From NCBI RefSeq assembly GCF_015350975.1, contig NZ_JADKRX010000007.1, positions 1 through 64,000 of the forward strand: a DNA stretch of 64,000 nucleotides. Reading direction: 5' to 3'. Of the stretch, positions 1 to 7,412 are shown one piece after another. The position numbers and the translations under genes are program-made. Below the pieces are notes generated by a model. The model worked only from the letters and a program-made list of their open reading frames with translations. It made no database searches and was not told where the DNA came from. The stretch's first letter is position 1, and the number at the start of each line of letters is the position of its first letter. This DNA comes from Curtobacterium sp. VKM Ac-1395. GTDB lineage: Bacteria > Actinomycetota > Actinomycetes > Actinomycetales > Microbacteriaceae.

Positions 1-1
1 A

Positions 2-115
2 GAGGTACGCCTCGACCAGGCGCGGCTGGACTTGCAAACCGCGACGCCCTGGACAGACACGGTCGCTGACATCGCTCCCGCAAGTGGAAGCGCAGCTCGT
101 CCGACTGATGCCTGA
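2..115 (+). pseudogene. C-terminal remnant resembling an AraC-family HTH
   Basis: An open frame enters from the left edge and stops at 113-115. Its residues RLDQARLDLQTATPW followed by TVADIA resemble the first half of the second AraC-type helix-turn-helix (arginine, AR, then an IA just before the recognition turn). The usual GF and the terminal helices are missing: the frame ends shortly after ASGSAARPTDA, within a small tandem repeat. It is probably the decayed tail of a regulator whose body lies outside the window. The assignment rests on a short stretch and could be wrong. Confidence 0.33.
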
Positions 116-125
116 TGCCTGATGC
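105..125. repeat. Three tandem copies of CTGATGC
   Basis: Positions 105-125 read CTGATGC three times in a row. The repeat covers the stop codon of the AraC-like remnant, so slippage here may have produced the truncation. No other role is evident. Confidence 0.7.
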
Positions 126-283
126 CCTTGAGACGGAAAGCCCGTCTTATCGCCCAGGACAACAGTCGGGCCAGAGGTAGTGACGGCCAGCGCCTGACCG
201 CCGCCGTGCTCGAGCGTCCGATGCTTTGGCCAATTTTGAGTTGAAGAGGGGCGTGGACCCGCCGTGTCAGGACGGTTCGAACC

Positions 284-1018
284 TCACCCATCTGCTGAGA
301 GCAGGAGGCTCGCCATGACGCCGAGGCCGGACCCGATCAGGGGTCCAGCGATGGGAACCCAGGCGTAGTCCCAGCGGGCTGACGGCATCCCACTGCCGCG
401 GTAAATGATCGTGTAGACAACGCGGGGTCCGAGGTCCCGAAAAGGGTTCATAGCCGCAGACGTTGGACCGCCCGCACCGATGGTGAGGACGAAGATGACC
501 ATGGCGACAGCGGCGTACCCGAGGCCCTCGTTGCCGAAGTGATACACCCCGTCATGGACGGATGCGGACGGTGAGCAGAGCACAAACGCCACCAGGACTC
601 CGGAAGCGAGCGCTTCTGTCGTGACGTTTCGGACGTGACCTGGCCGGAGGGGCAAGGTCGCGAACAGCCCGACGAGGTGATCGTTGTTCCGCTCCCCGAG
701 GACGTCGTGATGGAAAACAAACGCGGCCAGGACCGCGCCAACGAGTGTGCCCGTGCCCTCGCCGGCCAGGTAGGCGGGCACATCGACCCAATCCACCCGC
801 CCCGCCAGAGCTTGCGCGAGCGTAATCGCTGGATTCAGATGTGCACCGCTGGCATCGGCGACGCTCGCGCCGGTGAAGACCGCGAGAGCCCAGCCGGCAG
901 CACCTGCGGCCGCACCCTGGCGCCGGAACCATCCCTGCATCGATGTACTGAGACCGAGGAAGATCATGATCCCGGTACCGAGCGTCTCCGAAAGGAAGAT
1001 TCCGGTGTGGGAGATCAC
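284..1018 (-). CDS. MIP family aquaporin / glycerol facilitator-like channel
   Basis: This 244-residue integral membrane protein has the aquaporin layout: about six hydrophobic helices in two halves, each with a re-entrant NPA-type loop. The first loop (near residues 60-66) is canonical, HLNPAIT. The second (near residues 192-200) reads NPFRDLGPR, with Phe where Ala is normal; the Arg of the selectivity filter is kept. The family moves water, glycerol or small neutral solutes across the cytoplasmic membrane. The start is GTG at 1018 with no clear ribosome site. It stands alone, with no glycerol kinase nearby, so the substrate is unknown. The Phe substitution could alter gating or selectivity. 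Confidence 0.88.
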   Translation of the reverse strand: MISHTGIFLSETLGTGIMIFLGLSTSMQGWFRRQGAAAGAAGWALAVFTGASVADASGAHLNPAITLAQALAGRVDWVDVPAYLAGEGTGTLVGAVLAAFVFHHDVLGERNNDHLVGLFATLPLRPGHVRNVTTEALASGVLVAFVLCSPSASVHDGVYHFGNEGLGYAAVAMVIFVLTIGAGGPTSAAMNPFRDLGPRVVYTIIYRGSGMPSARWDYAWVPIAGPLIGSGLGVMASLLLSADG

Positions 1019-1401
1019 AGAGCGCCCGGGAACGGTGACGATGCTGCGGGCATGAAGATCCTTGGAGCGGTGACGGACAGTGGGGTGCCTGAGCTGCGCT
1101 GCCTGACCAGACGATCATCTCATGGCAGCACTAGCCGGGGAGTCCTGCCCAGGCGCCATTCCGATGGCGGAGGCCCTGCTGCGGTCGGCCCTTCAACTTG
1201 CCTCGCCCACTGACACATCGTCGCCGGGTCCCCACTCCGCGCCGCGGGCGGTACTGCGCGAGGAGGGTGTGTCTGGACGAACGAGCTTCATCCTCGGGAC
1301 CGATGTGAGTGGTCCTTGGCGAGGATGTCGAATGTGGTCGCGGTTCATAATGTTTGAAGGGCCCGGTTTTCCTGCTCTCAACTTCTCGAAGGACCGCACC
1401 C
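1019..1401. other. Intergenic region without a supported gene
   Basis: This stretch separates the divergent aquaporin and VanZ-like genes. Open frames exist on both strands, but they look like reading-frame noise: Ser/Arg/Pro/Gly-rich, no domain, no ribosome site. It should contain the promoters of both genes; I could not place them confidently. Confidence 0.5.
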
Positions 1402-1959
1402 GTGCCTGACGTCTTTTTCATCCTCCCAACGTTGTCGCTTCTCCCAGTGGCTGCAGTCGTAACATTGGTCACCGTAATGGTGTCATGGCGGCGTGGTGCA
1501 CCGCTGGGTCTCGCGATGTGGCGTGTGCTCGTGATCGCCTACCTCACGGCCCTGGTCGCGCTTACGTTCTTCCCGTTCCAGGTGAAGATCGACGAGCTCA
1601 CGGGTTCCTCCACCTGGTGGAACTCGATCAACTGGGAGCCGATTGTCACAATCGATCCCATAGGTTTCGCCGAGAACGTCCTGCTCACCGCGCCGCTCGG
1701 GTTCCTCGTTCCGGCACTGACGAAGCGGCGGACCCTTCGCGCAGTGCTTCTCGTTGGCCTCGTCGTCAGCGTGAGCATCGAGGTGTTGCAGTACGCGGAT
1801 GTGCGCTTGCTCTCTGGTGGACGCCTGGCCGACGTGAACGACGTCATCGCGAACGTCCTGGGTGTGGCGATCGGCTATGCCGTCTATCGAGTTTTTCGGA
1901 GCAGCGAGCCGCTTGCACGGCTTCTCCCAAACAGTGAGCACGTCGCCACAGTGCGATGA
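1402..1959 (+). CDS. VanZ-like membrane protein
   Basis: This 185-residue protein has about four to five membrane segments. The features are typical of the VanZ/phosphotransbutyrylase-like family: an N-terminal helix, an ALTFFPFQ segment, then NWEPIVTIDP, and the signature ENVLLTAPLGFLVP followed by SIEVLQY and ADVNDVIANVLG. VanZ itself affects teicoplanin resistance by an unknown route; most chromosomal relatives have no assigned function and probably act in the envelope. I chose GTG at 1402 because GAAGGA lies about 8 bases upstream; an in-frame ATG at 1354 lacks such a site. There are no vancomycin-resistance genes nearby. Confidence 0.85.
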   Translation: MPDVFFILPTLSLLPVAAVVTLVTVMVSWRRGAPLGLAMWRVLVIAYLTALVALTFFPFQVKIDELTGSSTWWNSINWEPIVTIDPIGFAENVLLTAPLGFLVPALTKRRTLRAVLLVGLVVSVSIEVLQYADVRLLSGGRLADVNDVIANVLGVAIGYAVYRVFRSSEPLARLLPNSEHVATVR

Positions 1960-2342
1960 CGGTCGCCTTGTTCAATATCAGGTTGACACCCGCTTGCGCA
2001 ACTATCCACACATTCGGGACCGAGACCGGGACGGTCATGGTCGAGCGAACGAGGCCCGGACGGGATTTCTGCACTCATCCTCGCGCGAGATTTGATTACT
2101 GCGGTAGGGGTTGCGTTCATGGCGACCAAGGTTGTCGCCAGCCTTTCGATCGCAGTGACATTCGTTGAATCATGCGGTAGGCAGGAAAGTGCTCCAGGTC
2201 TCTTCCTAGTTCGAATTCATCAGAGATCGCGCGCCGTCCGTCCGACCACGTCGTGGTACCACGATCGCAGTACGCCGGCGGGTCGCCGTCGCGGTCAAAT
2301 GGTTGCGTCCCGAGCCACCCGTGCTCCGACCAGAGGAGAACC
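1960..2342. other. Intergenic region without a supported gene
   Basis: Nearly 400 bases separate the VanZ-like gene from the dehydrogenase. Short frames here lack ribosome sites and domains. It includes a TACTGCGGTA sequence near 2097 and a CGCAGTA near 2266. They resemble halves of the palindrome at 5920-5937 but do not form a pair. The dehydrogenase promoter should lie here. Confidence 0.45.
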
Positions 2343-3359
2343 ATGCGCACCGTCGTCGTCACCAGCCCAGGATCCGTCGAGATCCGCGACGAGCCCGTCC
2401 CCGAGGTCGGCCCCGCCGACGTCCTGATCGCCGTCAAGGCGTGCGGGGTCTGCGGTTCCGACGCCTTCTACGCTGCACGCGGCGGCATCCCGCCGCGCGA
2501 GGGGCACACGCCCCTCGGACACGAGGTCGCCGGCGAGGTGGCCGTCGTCGGCGACGCGGTCGAGGGCATCGCCGTCGGCGACCACGTGGTGGTGAACCCG
2601 ATGGGCGACCCACGCGGGATCATCGGTAACGGCGGCCCCACCGGCGGGCTGTCCGAGTTCCTGCTCGTCGAGCAAGCCGTGCTCGGCACCAGCGTCGCGA
2701 TCGTCCCAAAGGACCTGCCCTGGCAGGTGGCCGCGCTCAACGAACCGATGGCGGTCTCCCTGCACGCCGTGAATCGGACTGCGCCACAGCCGGGCGACAC
2801 AATCGTCGTGTTCGGTGCCGGCCCGATCGGGCTGGGCGCTGTGATCAGCTACAAGGCGCTCGGCGTCGGGCACGTGGTCGTCGTCGACGTGATCCCCTCG
2901 CGACTCGAGAAGGCCCTGCTCGTCGGAGCCGATGCCGTCGTGAACTCGGCGGACGAGCCGCTCGACGAGCGGTTGATCGCCCTGCACGGCGGAGCGCGCG
3001 ACGGCGTCGGGCACGGCGGCAAGTCCGGCACCGACGTCTGGCTCGACGCCGCCGGGGTCCCCGCCACCGTGCAGACGGCGTTGCGCCTGGCGAAGCACCG
3101 CGCGACGATCGGCATCGTGGCCGTGCACAAGCGGCCCGTGGAGGTCGACTTCGGTGACCTGCTGGCCGTCGAGCCGACGATCGTGACCGCCATGGGGTAC
3201 CCGACCGAGATCTTTGACGTCACCAAGCACATCATCGCGAACCCCGAGGCGTACGCGCAGATCGTCAGCGACGTCTTCCCGGCGAGCGACGTGCTCGAGG
3301 CCCTCCGGGTTGCGGCGACCCCCGGGGCGGCCGACAAGGTTGTCGTCACGTTCGACTGA
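2343..3359 (+). CDS. Zinc-dependent medium-chain alcohol dehydrogenase
   Basis: This 338-residue medium-chain dehydrogenase/reductase presumably oxidises an alcohol or polyol with NAD(P). The N-terminal GroES-like domain carries the catalytic-zinc motif ACGVCGSD (near residue 36) and GHEVAGEV (near 59-66). The Rossmann domain begins at VVFGAGPIGLGAV (near 158). The four-cysteine lobe that binds structural zinc in classical enzymes is absent: the corresponding region reads NPMGDPRGIIGNGG, as in subgroups with only catalytic zinc. ATG 2343 follows a clear AGAGGAG. The next gene overlaps the stop by one base, so the two are likely co-translated. The substrate cannot be read from sequence; sorbitol/threonine/butanediol dehydrogenase-like enzymes are the nearest types. 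Confidence 0.85.
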   Translation: MRTVVVTSPGSVEIRDEPVPEVGPADVLIAVKACGVCGSDAFYAARGGIPPREGHTPLGHEVAGEVAVVGDAVEGIAVGDHVVVNPMGDPRGIIGNGGPTGGLSEFLLVEQAVLGTSVAIVPKDLPWQVAALNEPMAVSLHAVNRTAPQPGDTIVVFGAGPIGLGAVISYKALGVGHVVVVDVIPSRLEKALLVGADAVVNSADEPLDERLIALHGGARDGVGHGGKSGTDVWLDAAGVPATVQTALRLAKHRATIGIVAVHKRPVEVDFGDLLAVEPTIVTAMGYPTEIFDVTKHIIANPEAYAQIVSDVFPASDVLEALRVAATPGAADKVVVTFD

Positions 3360-4156
3360 TGCCGGTGACCAGAAAGGTCACCGTGCAGTACGCCGTCACG
3401 GTGTGGCGGGACCGGCCGCGGCGCGGGCTCGTGCTCGCCGTGCTGTCGGTGCCGAGCAGCCTCGTGATGGCGGGGTGGAAGGTCGTCCTGTTCTGCGCGG
3501 CCCCCTCGTTGTTCCTCGCCGCGACCGTGGTCTTCACGCTCGGGGTCGCGGCCGCGAAGGTCTGGGCCGTCCGTCGGCACCGGCTGTCGTTCGAGTTCGA
3601 TGCGGCGAACGGCGATCGGATGCGGTTCCGGCAGGCCGGCCACCGGCGGATCGGGGGTGCGATGACCGCGATGTCGGTCGTGTTCGTCGGGTGCAGCGCG
3701 CCGATGCTCGTCGGGCGGGCGCACCCCGTGCACTACGACCAGTGGGTGGCGATCGTCATCGCGGCGGCGACGTTCGCGGAGCTGGGCATCGGGGTCTGGG
3801 GTGCGGTGACCGCGCGCAAGGACGGGGAACCGCTCGTCGAGGCGACGAAGCTCGTGAACATCGCCGCCGCGGTGGTCCTGCTCGTGCTGACCCAGTCGGC
3901 ACTGCTCTCGTTCGCGGGCAGCGCAGAGGACACTGCTGCGTCCGCGGGTGCGAGCGGGATGTTCCTCGGCGGCGTGGCTGCGGTGATCGGGCTCGCGATG
4001 GCACTGCGACGGTTCCCGGATGCGCCGGCGCCTCGGCCGGTGCCGACCTCAGTCGACCAGGCCGGCCTGGAACGCGAACGCCACGAGCTGGGCCCGGTCG
4101 CGGGCATCGACCTTCGCCATGGCCCGGTTCACGTGGGTCTTGACCGTAAGCGGTGA
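3359..4156 (+). CDS. Membrane protein of unknown function coupled to the dehydrogenase
   Basis: This 265-residue protein has about five to six hydrophobic segments. A basic N-terminus precedes two helices (roughly residues 25-75), a soluble loop around RLSFEFDAANGDRMRF, then further helices to about residue 225 and a charged tail. I do not recognise a family. Its ATG shares one base with the TGA of the upstream dehydrogenase, a classic translational coupling, so it probably serves the same process, perhaps transport or envelope. The last 36 codons overlap, tail to tail, the end of the response regulator on the other strand, which is unusual; the true function of the C-terminus is uncertain. 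Confidence 0.6.
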   Translation: MPVTRKVTVQYAVTVWRDRPRRGLVLAVLSVPSSLVMAGWKVVLFCAAPSLFLAATVVFTLGVAAAKVWAVRRHRLSFEFDAANGDRMRFRQAGHRRIGGAMTAMSVVFVGCSAPMLVGRAHPVHYDQWVAIVIAAATFAELGIGVWGAVTARKDGEPLVEATKLVNIAAAVVLLVLTQSALLSFAGSAEDTAASAGASGMFLGGVAAVIGLAMALRRFPDAPAPRPVPTSVDQAGLERERHELGPVAGIDLRHGPVHVGLDRKR

Positions 4157-4711
4157 GAGGAATAGCTCGGCGCTGATGGCGTCGATGCCCTGACCTCGGC
4201 TGACCATCACCACGACGTCGCGCTCGCGAGCGGTGAGGGCCTCGAAGCGCCGGGTCATCTCCGGGTCGACGGAGGACGCCGGCGTGCGGGCGACTTGTCC
4301 GATGAGCGCCGCTGCGGCCGCCGCGGACAGCGCCCCTCCGCCCGCTGCCACCTCCTCGATCGCCGCGACGAGTTCTGCGGGTCCCGCGGCCTTGCTGAGG
4401 AACCCGTTCGCCCCGGCACGCAGCGCCGCGAAGACGAGTTCGTCCTGGTCGAAGGTCGTCAGCATGACGATGCGCACCCGCTGAGCGGTGCGTTCCGCGC
4501 GGATCCGTCGGGTCGCCTCCACCCCGTCGATGCCCGGCATCCTGATGTCCATAATGATGACGTCCGCCGGGACCGACAACGCCGTCTGCACCGCGGCGAG
4601 CCCGTCCCCGGCCTCGCCGACGACCTCGATGCCGTCCTGGCGGTCGAGGATCGCACGGAGCCCCAGTCGGATCATGTCCTGGTCGTCGACCAGGATCACT
4701 CGTGTGGTCAT
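4049..4711 (-). CDS. NarL/LuxR-family response regulator
   Basis: This 220-residue two-component regulator has an N-terminal receiver domain with VDDQD (acidic pocket), the phosphoacceptor Asp in IIMDIRMPGIDG (near residue 55), the Thr of LTTFD and a conserved Lys in FLSKAAG. The C-terminal LuxR-type HTH (about 150-215) contains LTARERDVV, LSPLTVKTHVNR and the final dimerisation helix. It is expected to be phosphorylated by the kinase encoded just upstream, whose stop overlaps its ATG by four bases. Candidate targets are the palindromes at 5920-5937 and 10058-10075. Its 3' end overlaps the convergent membrane-protein gene by 108 bases. Confidence 0.93.
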   Translation of the reverse strand: MTTRVILVDDQDMIRLGLRAILDRQDGIEVVGEAGDGLAAVQTALSVPADVIIMDIRMPGIDGVEATRRIRAERTAQRVRIVMLTTFDQDELVFAALRAGANGFLSKAAGPAELVAAIEEVAAGGGALSAAAAAALIGQVARTPASSVDPEMTRRFEALTARERDVVVMVSRGQGIDAISAELFLSPLTVKTHVNRAMAKVDARDRAQLVAFAFQAGLVD

Positions 4712-5886
4712 CGTGCTCCGTTCGCGGTGGGCAGGTGGACGCGGACGACGAACAGCACGCCGTCCGCCGCGGCCTGGACGGTCCCTCCGGCGGCGGCGAC
4801 GCGTTCGCGCATGCCGACCAGACCGAGCCCACCGGTCCTGCCCGTGCCGAGGTCGTCCGCCGGGGCCCGCCGGCGGGGGTTGCGGACCTCGAGCACCAGG
4901 TCGTCACCGGCGCGGGCGAGGGTGACGGTCGTCCGGCCCTCGCCGTGCCGGTGGGCGTTGGTGAGCGACTCCTGCAACACGCGGTAGACCGTCACACCGA
5001 TCGGCACGGAGACCGGGCCGATTTCGTCCAGTCGGGCATCGACGTCGAGGCCGATCCGTTCGTACGACGCGATGAGTCCGCGGAGCTGCTCGATGCCGGG
5101 GGCCGGAGCCGTCGGGTCGTCGAGGTCGGCGCCGCTGCTCGACGCCGAGCGGAGCACCGTCAGGACGTGCTGCGTCTCCGTCAGGACGTTCCGCACGCCG
5201 TCCCGGGCGGCGTCCAGCGCACGCCGGGCCTCGTCGGCCCCGGCGGGCAGGGTGACCTCGGCGACCCCGAGCTGCATGCTGACCACCGCGATCTCGTGCC
5301 CGATGACGTCGTGCAGGTCCCGCGCGATCCGGACGCGTTCCTCGGCCACGCGGCGTTCGGCCTCGAGTTCGCGGGTCGCGATCGCGTCGGCTGCGCGTTG
5401 CTCCAATGAAGCGCGGTACTGGTGCTGCACGCGGAGCCCCGAGCCGATCGCGACGCCGGCAACGACGGAGATGAGGGCGCCGAGCGCGGTGGGTACTGCT
5501 CCGCCGGCCCCGGGTGCGAGAAGTGTTCCGATTACGACCCCGGGTGCGACGATGCCCGCTCCGCGGACCGGATGGCCCTCGCGTGACGAGACCGCGAACA
5601 GCAGCAGGACGGCGCAGCTCCACGCCACGATCGGTTGCCAGCCGGACAGCCCGCCGAGGACGGGTGCGACCGCTGCCAGCGCGAGTGCCGCCCACGGGGT
5701 CCAGGGCGCCATGACGGCGGCGAGTACGGTGGCCGCGACCGCGACTGCCGGTCCGGGGCCTGCGCCCGACGTCACCACCCGGCCCGTCTCGATCGCGCAC
5801 GCGAGCAGGACGACGGCAGCCGTGCCGCGGAACACCCAGCGGTCGTCCGGACGCCACGAATCCCAGATCGCCCGCAGTCGCCGCAT
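4708..5886 (-). CDS. NarL-type sensor histidine kinase
   Basis: This 392-residue kinase has an N-terminal membrane region of about five to six helices (residues 15-145), with almost no extracellular loop, then a short coil. The HisKA_3 dimerisation domain contains the phospho-His in ARDLHDVIGHE (near 200). The HATPase domain has the N box ESLTNAHRHG and a G box GLGLVGMRERV. Kinases without a large sensor loop often sense membrane state or small hydrophobic ligands; which applies here is unknown. It is co-transcribed with the regulator (ATGA overlap). Its promoter lies in the 146-base gap shared with the divergent membrane-protein pair. Confidence 0.93.
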   Translation of the reverse strand: MRRLRAIWDSWRPDDRWVFRGTAAVVLLACAIETGRVVTSGAGPGPAVAVAATVLAAVMAPWTPWAALALAAVAPVLGGLSGWQPIVAWSCAVLLLFAVSSREGHPVRGAGIVAPGVVIGTLLAPGAGGAVPTALGALISVVAGVAIGSGLRVQHQYRASLEQRAADAIATRELEAERRVAEERVRIARDLHDVIGHEIAVVSMQLGVAEVTLPAGADEARRALDAARDGVRNVLTETQHVLTVLRSASSSGADLDDPTAPAPGIEQLRGLIASYERIGLDVDARLDEIGPVSVPIGVTVYRVLQESLTNAHRHGEGRTTVTLARAGDDLVLEVRNPRRRAPADDLGTGRTGGLGLVGMRERVAAAGGTVQAAADGVLFVVRVHLPTANGAR

Positions 5887-5919
5887 GCACTCATCCTGTC
5901 GTGCGCGTCAGCGGCCCGG

Positions 5920-5937
5920 CTACTGCGAACGCAGTAG
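5920..5937. promoter_or_regulatory. Perfect 18-bp palindromic operator candidate
   Basis: CTACTGCGAACGCAGTAG has 8-bp perfect arms around AA. It lies 33 bases upstream of the kinase start and 95 bases upstream of the divergent 6033 gene, a natural place for autoregulation by the NarL-type regulator. A related sequence occurs at 10058-10075. Confidence 0.6.
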
Positions 5938-6032
5938 TCGGGGGTACCACCGATCGCGGATCTGCCCGCGGCCCGTCCCCGGGACGATCGACACCAGGCC
6001 GGAACGATCCGGCACCGACCGGAGGAACCGCC

Positions 6033-6590
6033 ATGACACTGGCCACGACGAACACCGCCCCCACGTCCTACGACTACTGCACGGTCGAGGTCCCACGGGG
6101 CAAGAACGCCCTGTACGCGGACACCTACCGCAACTTCGGCTGGACGCCCGACGGCTCGGACCGGACGGGCGGACCGACCCGCCGGCGCATCCTCGGCCTC
6201 CGCCGCGACCGTGCCGTCCGCTCCGTCGAACTGAACGAACTCCAGCAGAACGCCGTGATCGCCCTGGCCACGATCGACACACTCGAACGCTCCCGCACGA
6301 CCGCGGCGTCGGTGGTCGCGTATGCCCTCGGTGCGATCGGCAGCGTCCTGCTGGCCGCTTCGGTGTTCGCCATGCAGGACACCGTGGCCGTCCCCGACCT
6401 ACTCGGCGGGCTCGACCCGGTCACGGTCTTCCTCGTCGGAGCCGGCGGCCTAGTCAACTGGGCGATCGCTCCGGTAGCCTTCCAGCTCGTCCGCGCGGCG
6501 CGCACCAAGCGGATCCGTCCGGCCGTCGACCGCCAGTTCGACGTCGTCTACGGCGCGTGCGAGGCAGCCAGTCGCCGCCGGACCGCCTGA
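6033..6590 (+). CDS. Small two-helix membrane protein (paralog 1 of 2)
   Basis: This 185-residue protein has a soluble N-terminal half containing YRNFGWTPDG and many arginines, then two membrane helices (about 95-120 and 130-155), and a short basic tail. I do not recognise a named family. ATG 6033 follows GGAGG by six bases. The next gene encodes a protein of the same plan with a matching EQFGWTV segment, so the pair arose by tandem duplication. The location opposite the two-component system, across a palindrome, suggests it is a target of that system. The function is unknown; a membrane-stress role is only a guess. Confidence 0.65.
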   Translation: MTLATTNTAPTSYDYCTVEVPRGKNALYADTYRNFGWTPDGSDRTGGPTRRRILGLRRDRAVRSVELNELQQNAVIALATIDTLERSRTTAASVVAYALGAIGSVLLAASVFAMQDTVAVPDLLGGLDPVTVFLVGAGGLVNWAIAPVAFQLVRAARTKRIRPAVDRQFDVVYGACEAASRRRTA

Positions 6591-6606
6591 GCGCGGCCCG
6601 AGCCCG

Positions 6607-7131
6607 ATGACGAACACCATCGACCGAGCCGGCGCTGTCCTGAACGCGCCGGTCCCCCGCCACCTCGAGACCCGGGTGCTGTACGCACCGACCGCGTTCG
6701 TGCCGCTCCACCGGCACACCCTGGAGCAGTTCGGCTGGACGGTGACCGTGCAGGGCGGACGGCTCGGCACGACGTCCCTGCTGCTCCAGCGTCTGCGCAC
6801 CCGGCCAGACCCGGCACGACCGATCCTCGAGCGTCGTGCCGAGCGCGCGCTGGCCCGGATCGCCGCCCTCGAGCAGCAGCCCGCACGGCTCGCCGGTGTC
6901 GTCGCCATCGCCGGTTCCGCGGTAGCCGTGCTGGCGGTCGCGCTCGGCGGTCTGCTCGCCCTCAGCGGAGATCCGACGCTCGTGCCGGTCCTCGTCGGTG
7001 CCGGCGTGTGGATCGCCGCCGTGGCCGCTGCGCCCGGCATCCGGTCGTGGCGCACCGAGCGGAACCAGGCCGCACTCAGCCGGGAGTACGCCGCGATCGA
7101 CGCGTGCACGCACCCGGCCGCCGGGTCGTGA
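6607..7131 (+). CDS. Small two-helix membrane protein (paralog 2 of 2)
   Basis: This 174-residue protein has the same layout as its upstream neighbour. The N-terminal half has LYAPTAFVPLHRHTLEQFGW, a basic middle, and a predicted coil RALARIAALEQQ. Two membrane helices follow (about 98-125 and 130-148), then a charged tail. The gap to the upstream stop is 16 bases, so they form an operon. A strong hairpin terminator follows at 7156-7203. The family is unrecognised. The conserved F-G-W motif shared by both paralogs may mark the functional surface. Confidence 0.62.
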   Translation: MTNTIDRAGAVLNAPVPRHLETRVLYAPTAFVPLHRHTLEQFGWTVTVQGGRLGTTSLLLQRLRTRPDPARPILERRAERALARIAALEQQPARLAGVVAIAGSAVAVLAVALGGLLALSGDPTLVPVLVGAGVWIAAVAAAPGIRSWRTERNQAALSREYAAIDACTHPAAGS

Positions 7132-7155
7132 CGGCGGCGGAGCCCCGCTCACAGC

Positions 7156-7203
7156 GCACACACGACGGCCCGGTGGGATCCCCCACCGGGCCGTCGTGTG
7201 TGC
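7156..7203. terminator. Strong bidirectional hairpin, 22-bp perfect stem
   Basis: GCACACACGACGGCCCGGTG and its continuation (7156-7177) pair perfectly with 7182-7203 around a four-base ATCC loop. It sits between the convergent membrane-protein operon and the ferredoxin gene, as expected for a shared terminator. No long T-run follows on either side. Confidence 0.8.
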
Positions 7204-7217
7204 CGGGAGCCGCCGGG

Positions 7218-7412
7218 TCATGCCACCAGATGGATCGCCAGGGCCGGGCAGACCGCCGCGGCATGGCGCACCGCTTCGACCTGGTCGTCGGCGACCTCGT
7301 CGGTCAGCAGGACGGCGATGCCGTCCTCGTCCCGTTGGTCGAACACGTCCATCGCGGCCATGACGCACTGGCCGCTGGCGACGCACTTGTCCTGTTCGAG
7401 GATGACCTTCAT
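7218..7412 (-). CDS. [3Fe-4S]-type ferredoxin of the P450 system
   Basis: This 64-residue ferredoxin has the cysteine pattern of single-cluster P450 ferredoxins: DKCVASGQCVMAA (Cys, five residues, Cys) near the N-terminus and VCPALAI near the C-terminus. The three-cysteine spacing implies a 3Fe-4S cluster. It would carry electrons from the FAD reductase at 8748-10001 to the P450. Its ATG overlaps the P450 stop by four bases, so the two are coupled and made in proportion. The Asp/Glu-rich middle (VFDQRDEDGI) is the usual docking face. Confidence 0.93.
   Translation of the reverse strand: MKVILEQDKCVASGQCVMAAMDVFDQRDEDGIAVLLTDEVADDQVEAVRHAAAVCPALAIHLVA

Noticed and set aside
1402..1959. Vancomycin/teicoplanin resistance locus based on the VanZ-like gene
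   Set aside because: No vanH, vanA-type ligase or vanX is nearby, and VanZ-like proteins are widespread without resistance.
2295..3230. A 311-codon minus-strand frame opposite the alcohol dehydrogenase
   Set aside because: It is a mirror of GC-rich codons; its His/Asp/Gly-rich product matches no protein, while the plus strand encodes complete motifs.
5072..6610. A 512-codon plus-strand frame across the histidine kinase and the first membrane protein
   Set aside because: It is antisense to the kinase and out of frame with the 6033 gene, and its composition is Ser/Arg-rich with no motif.
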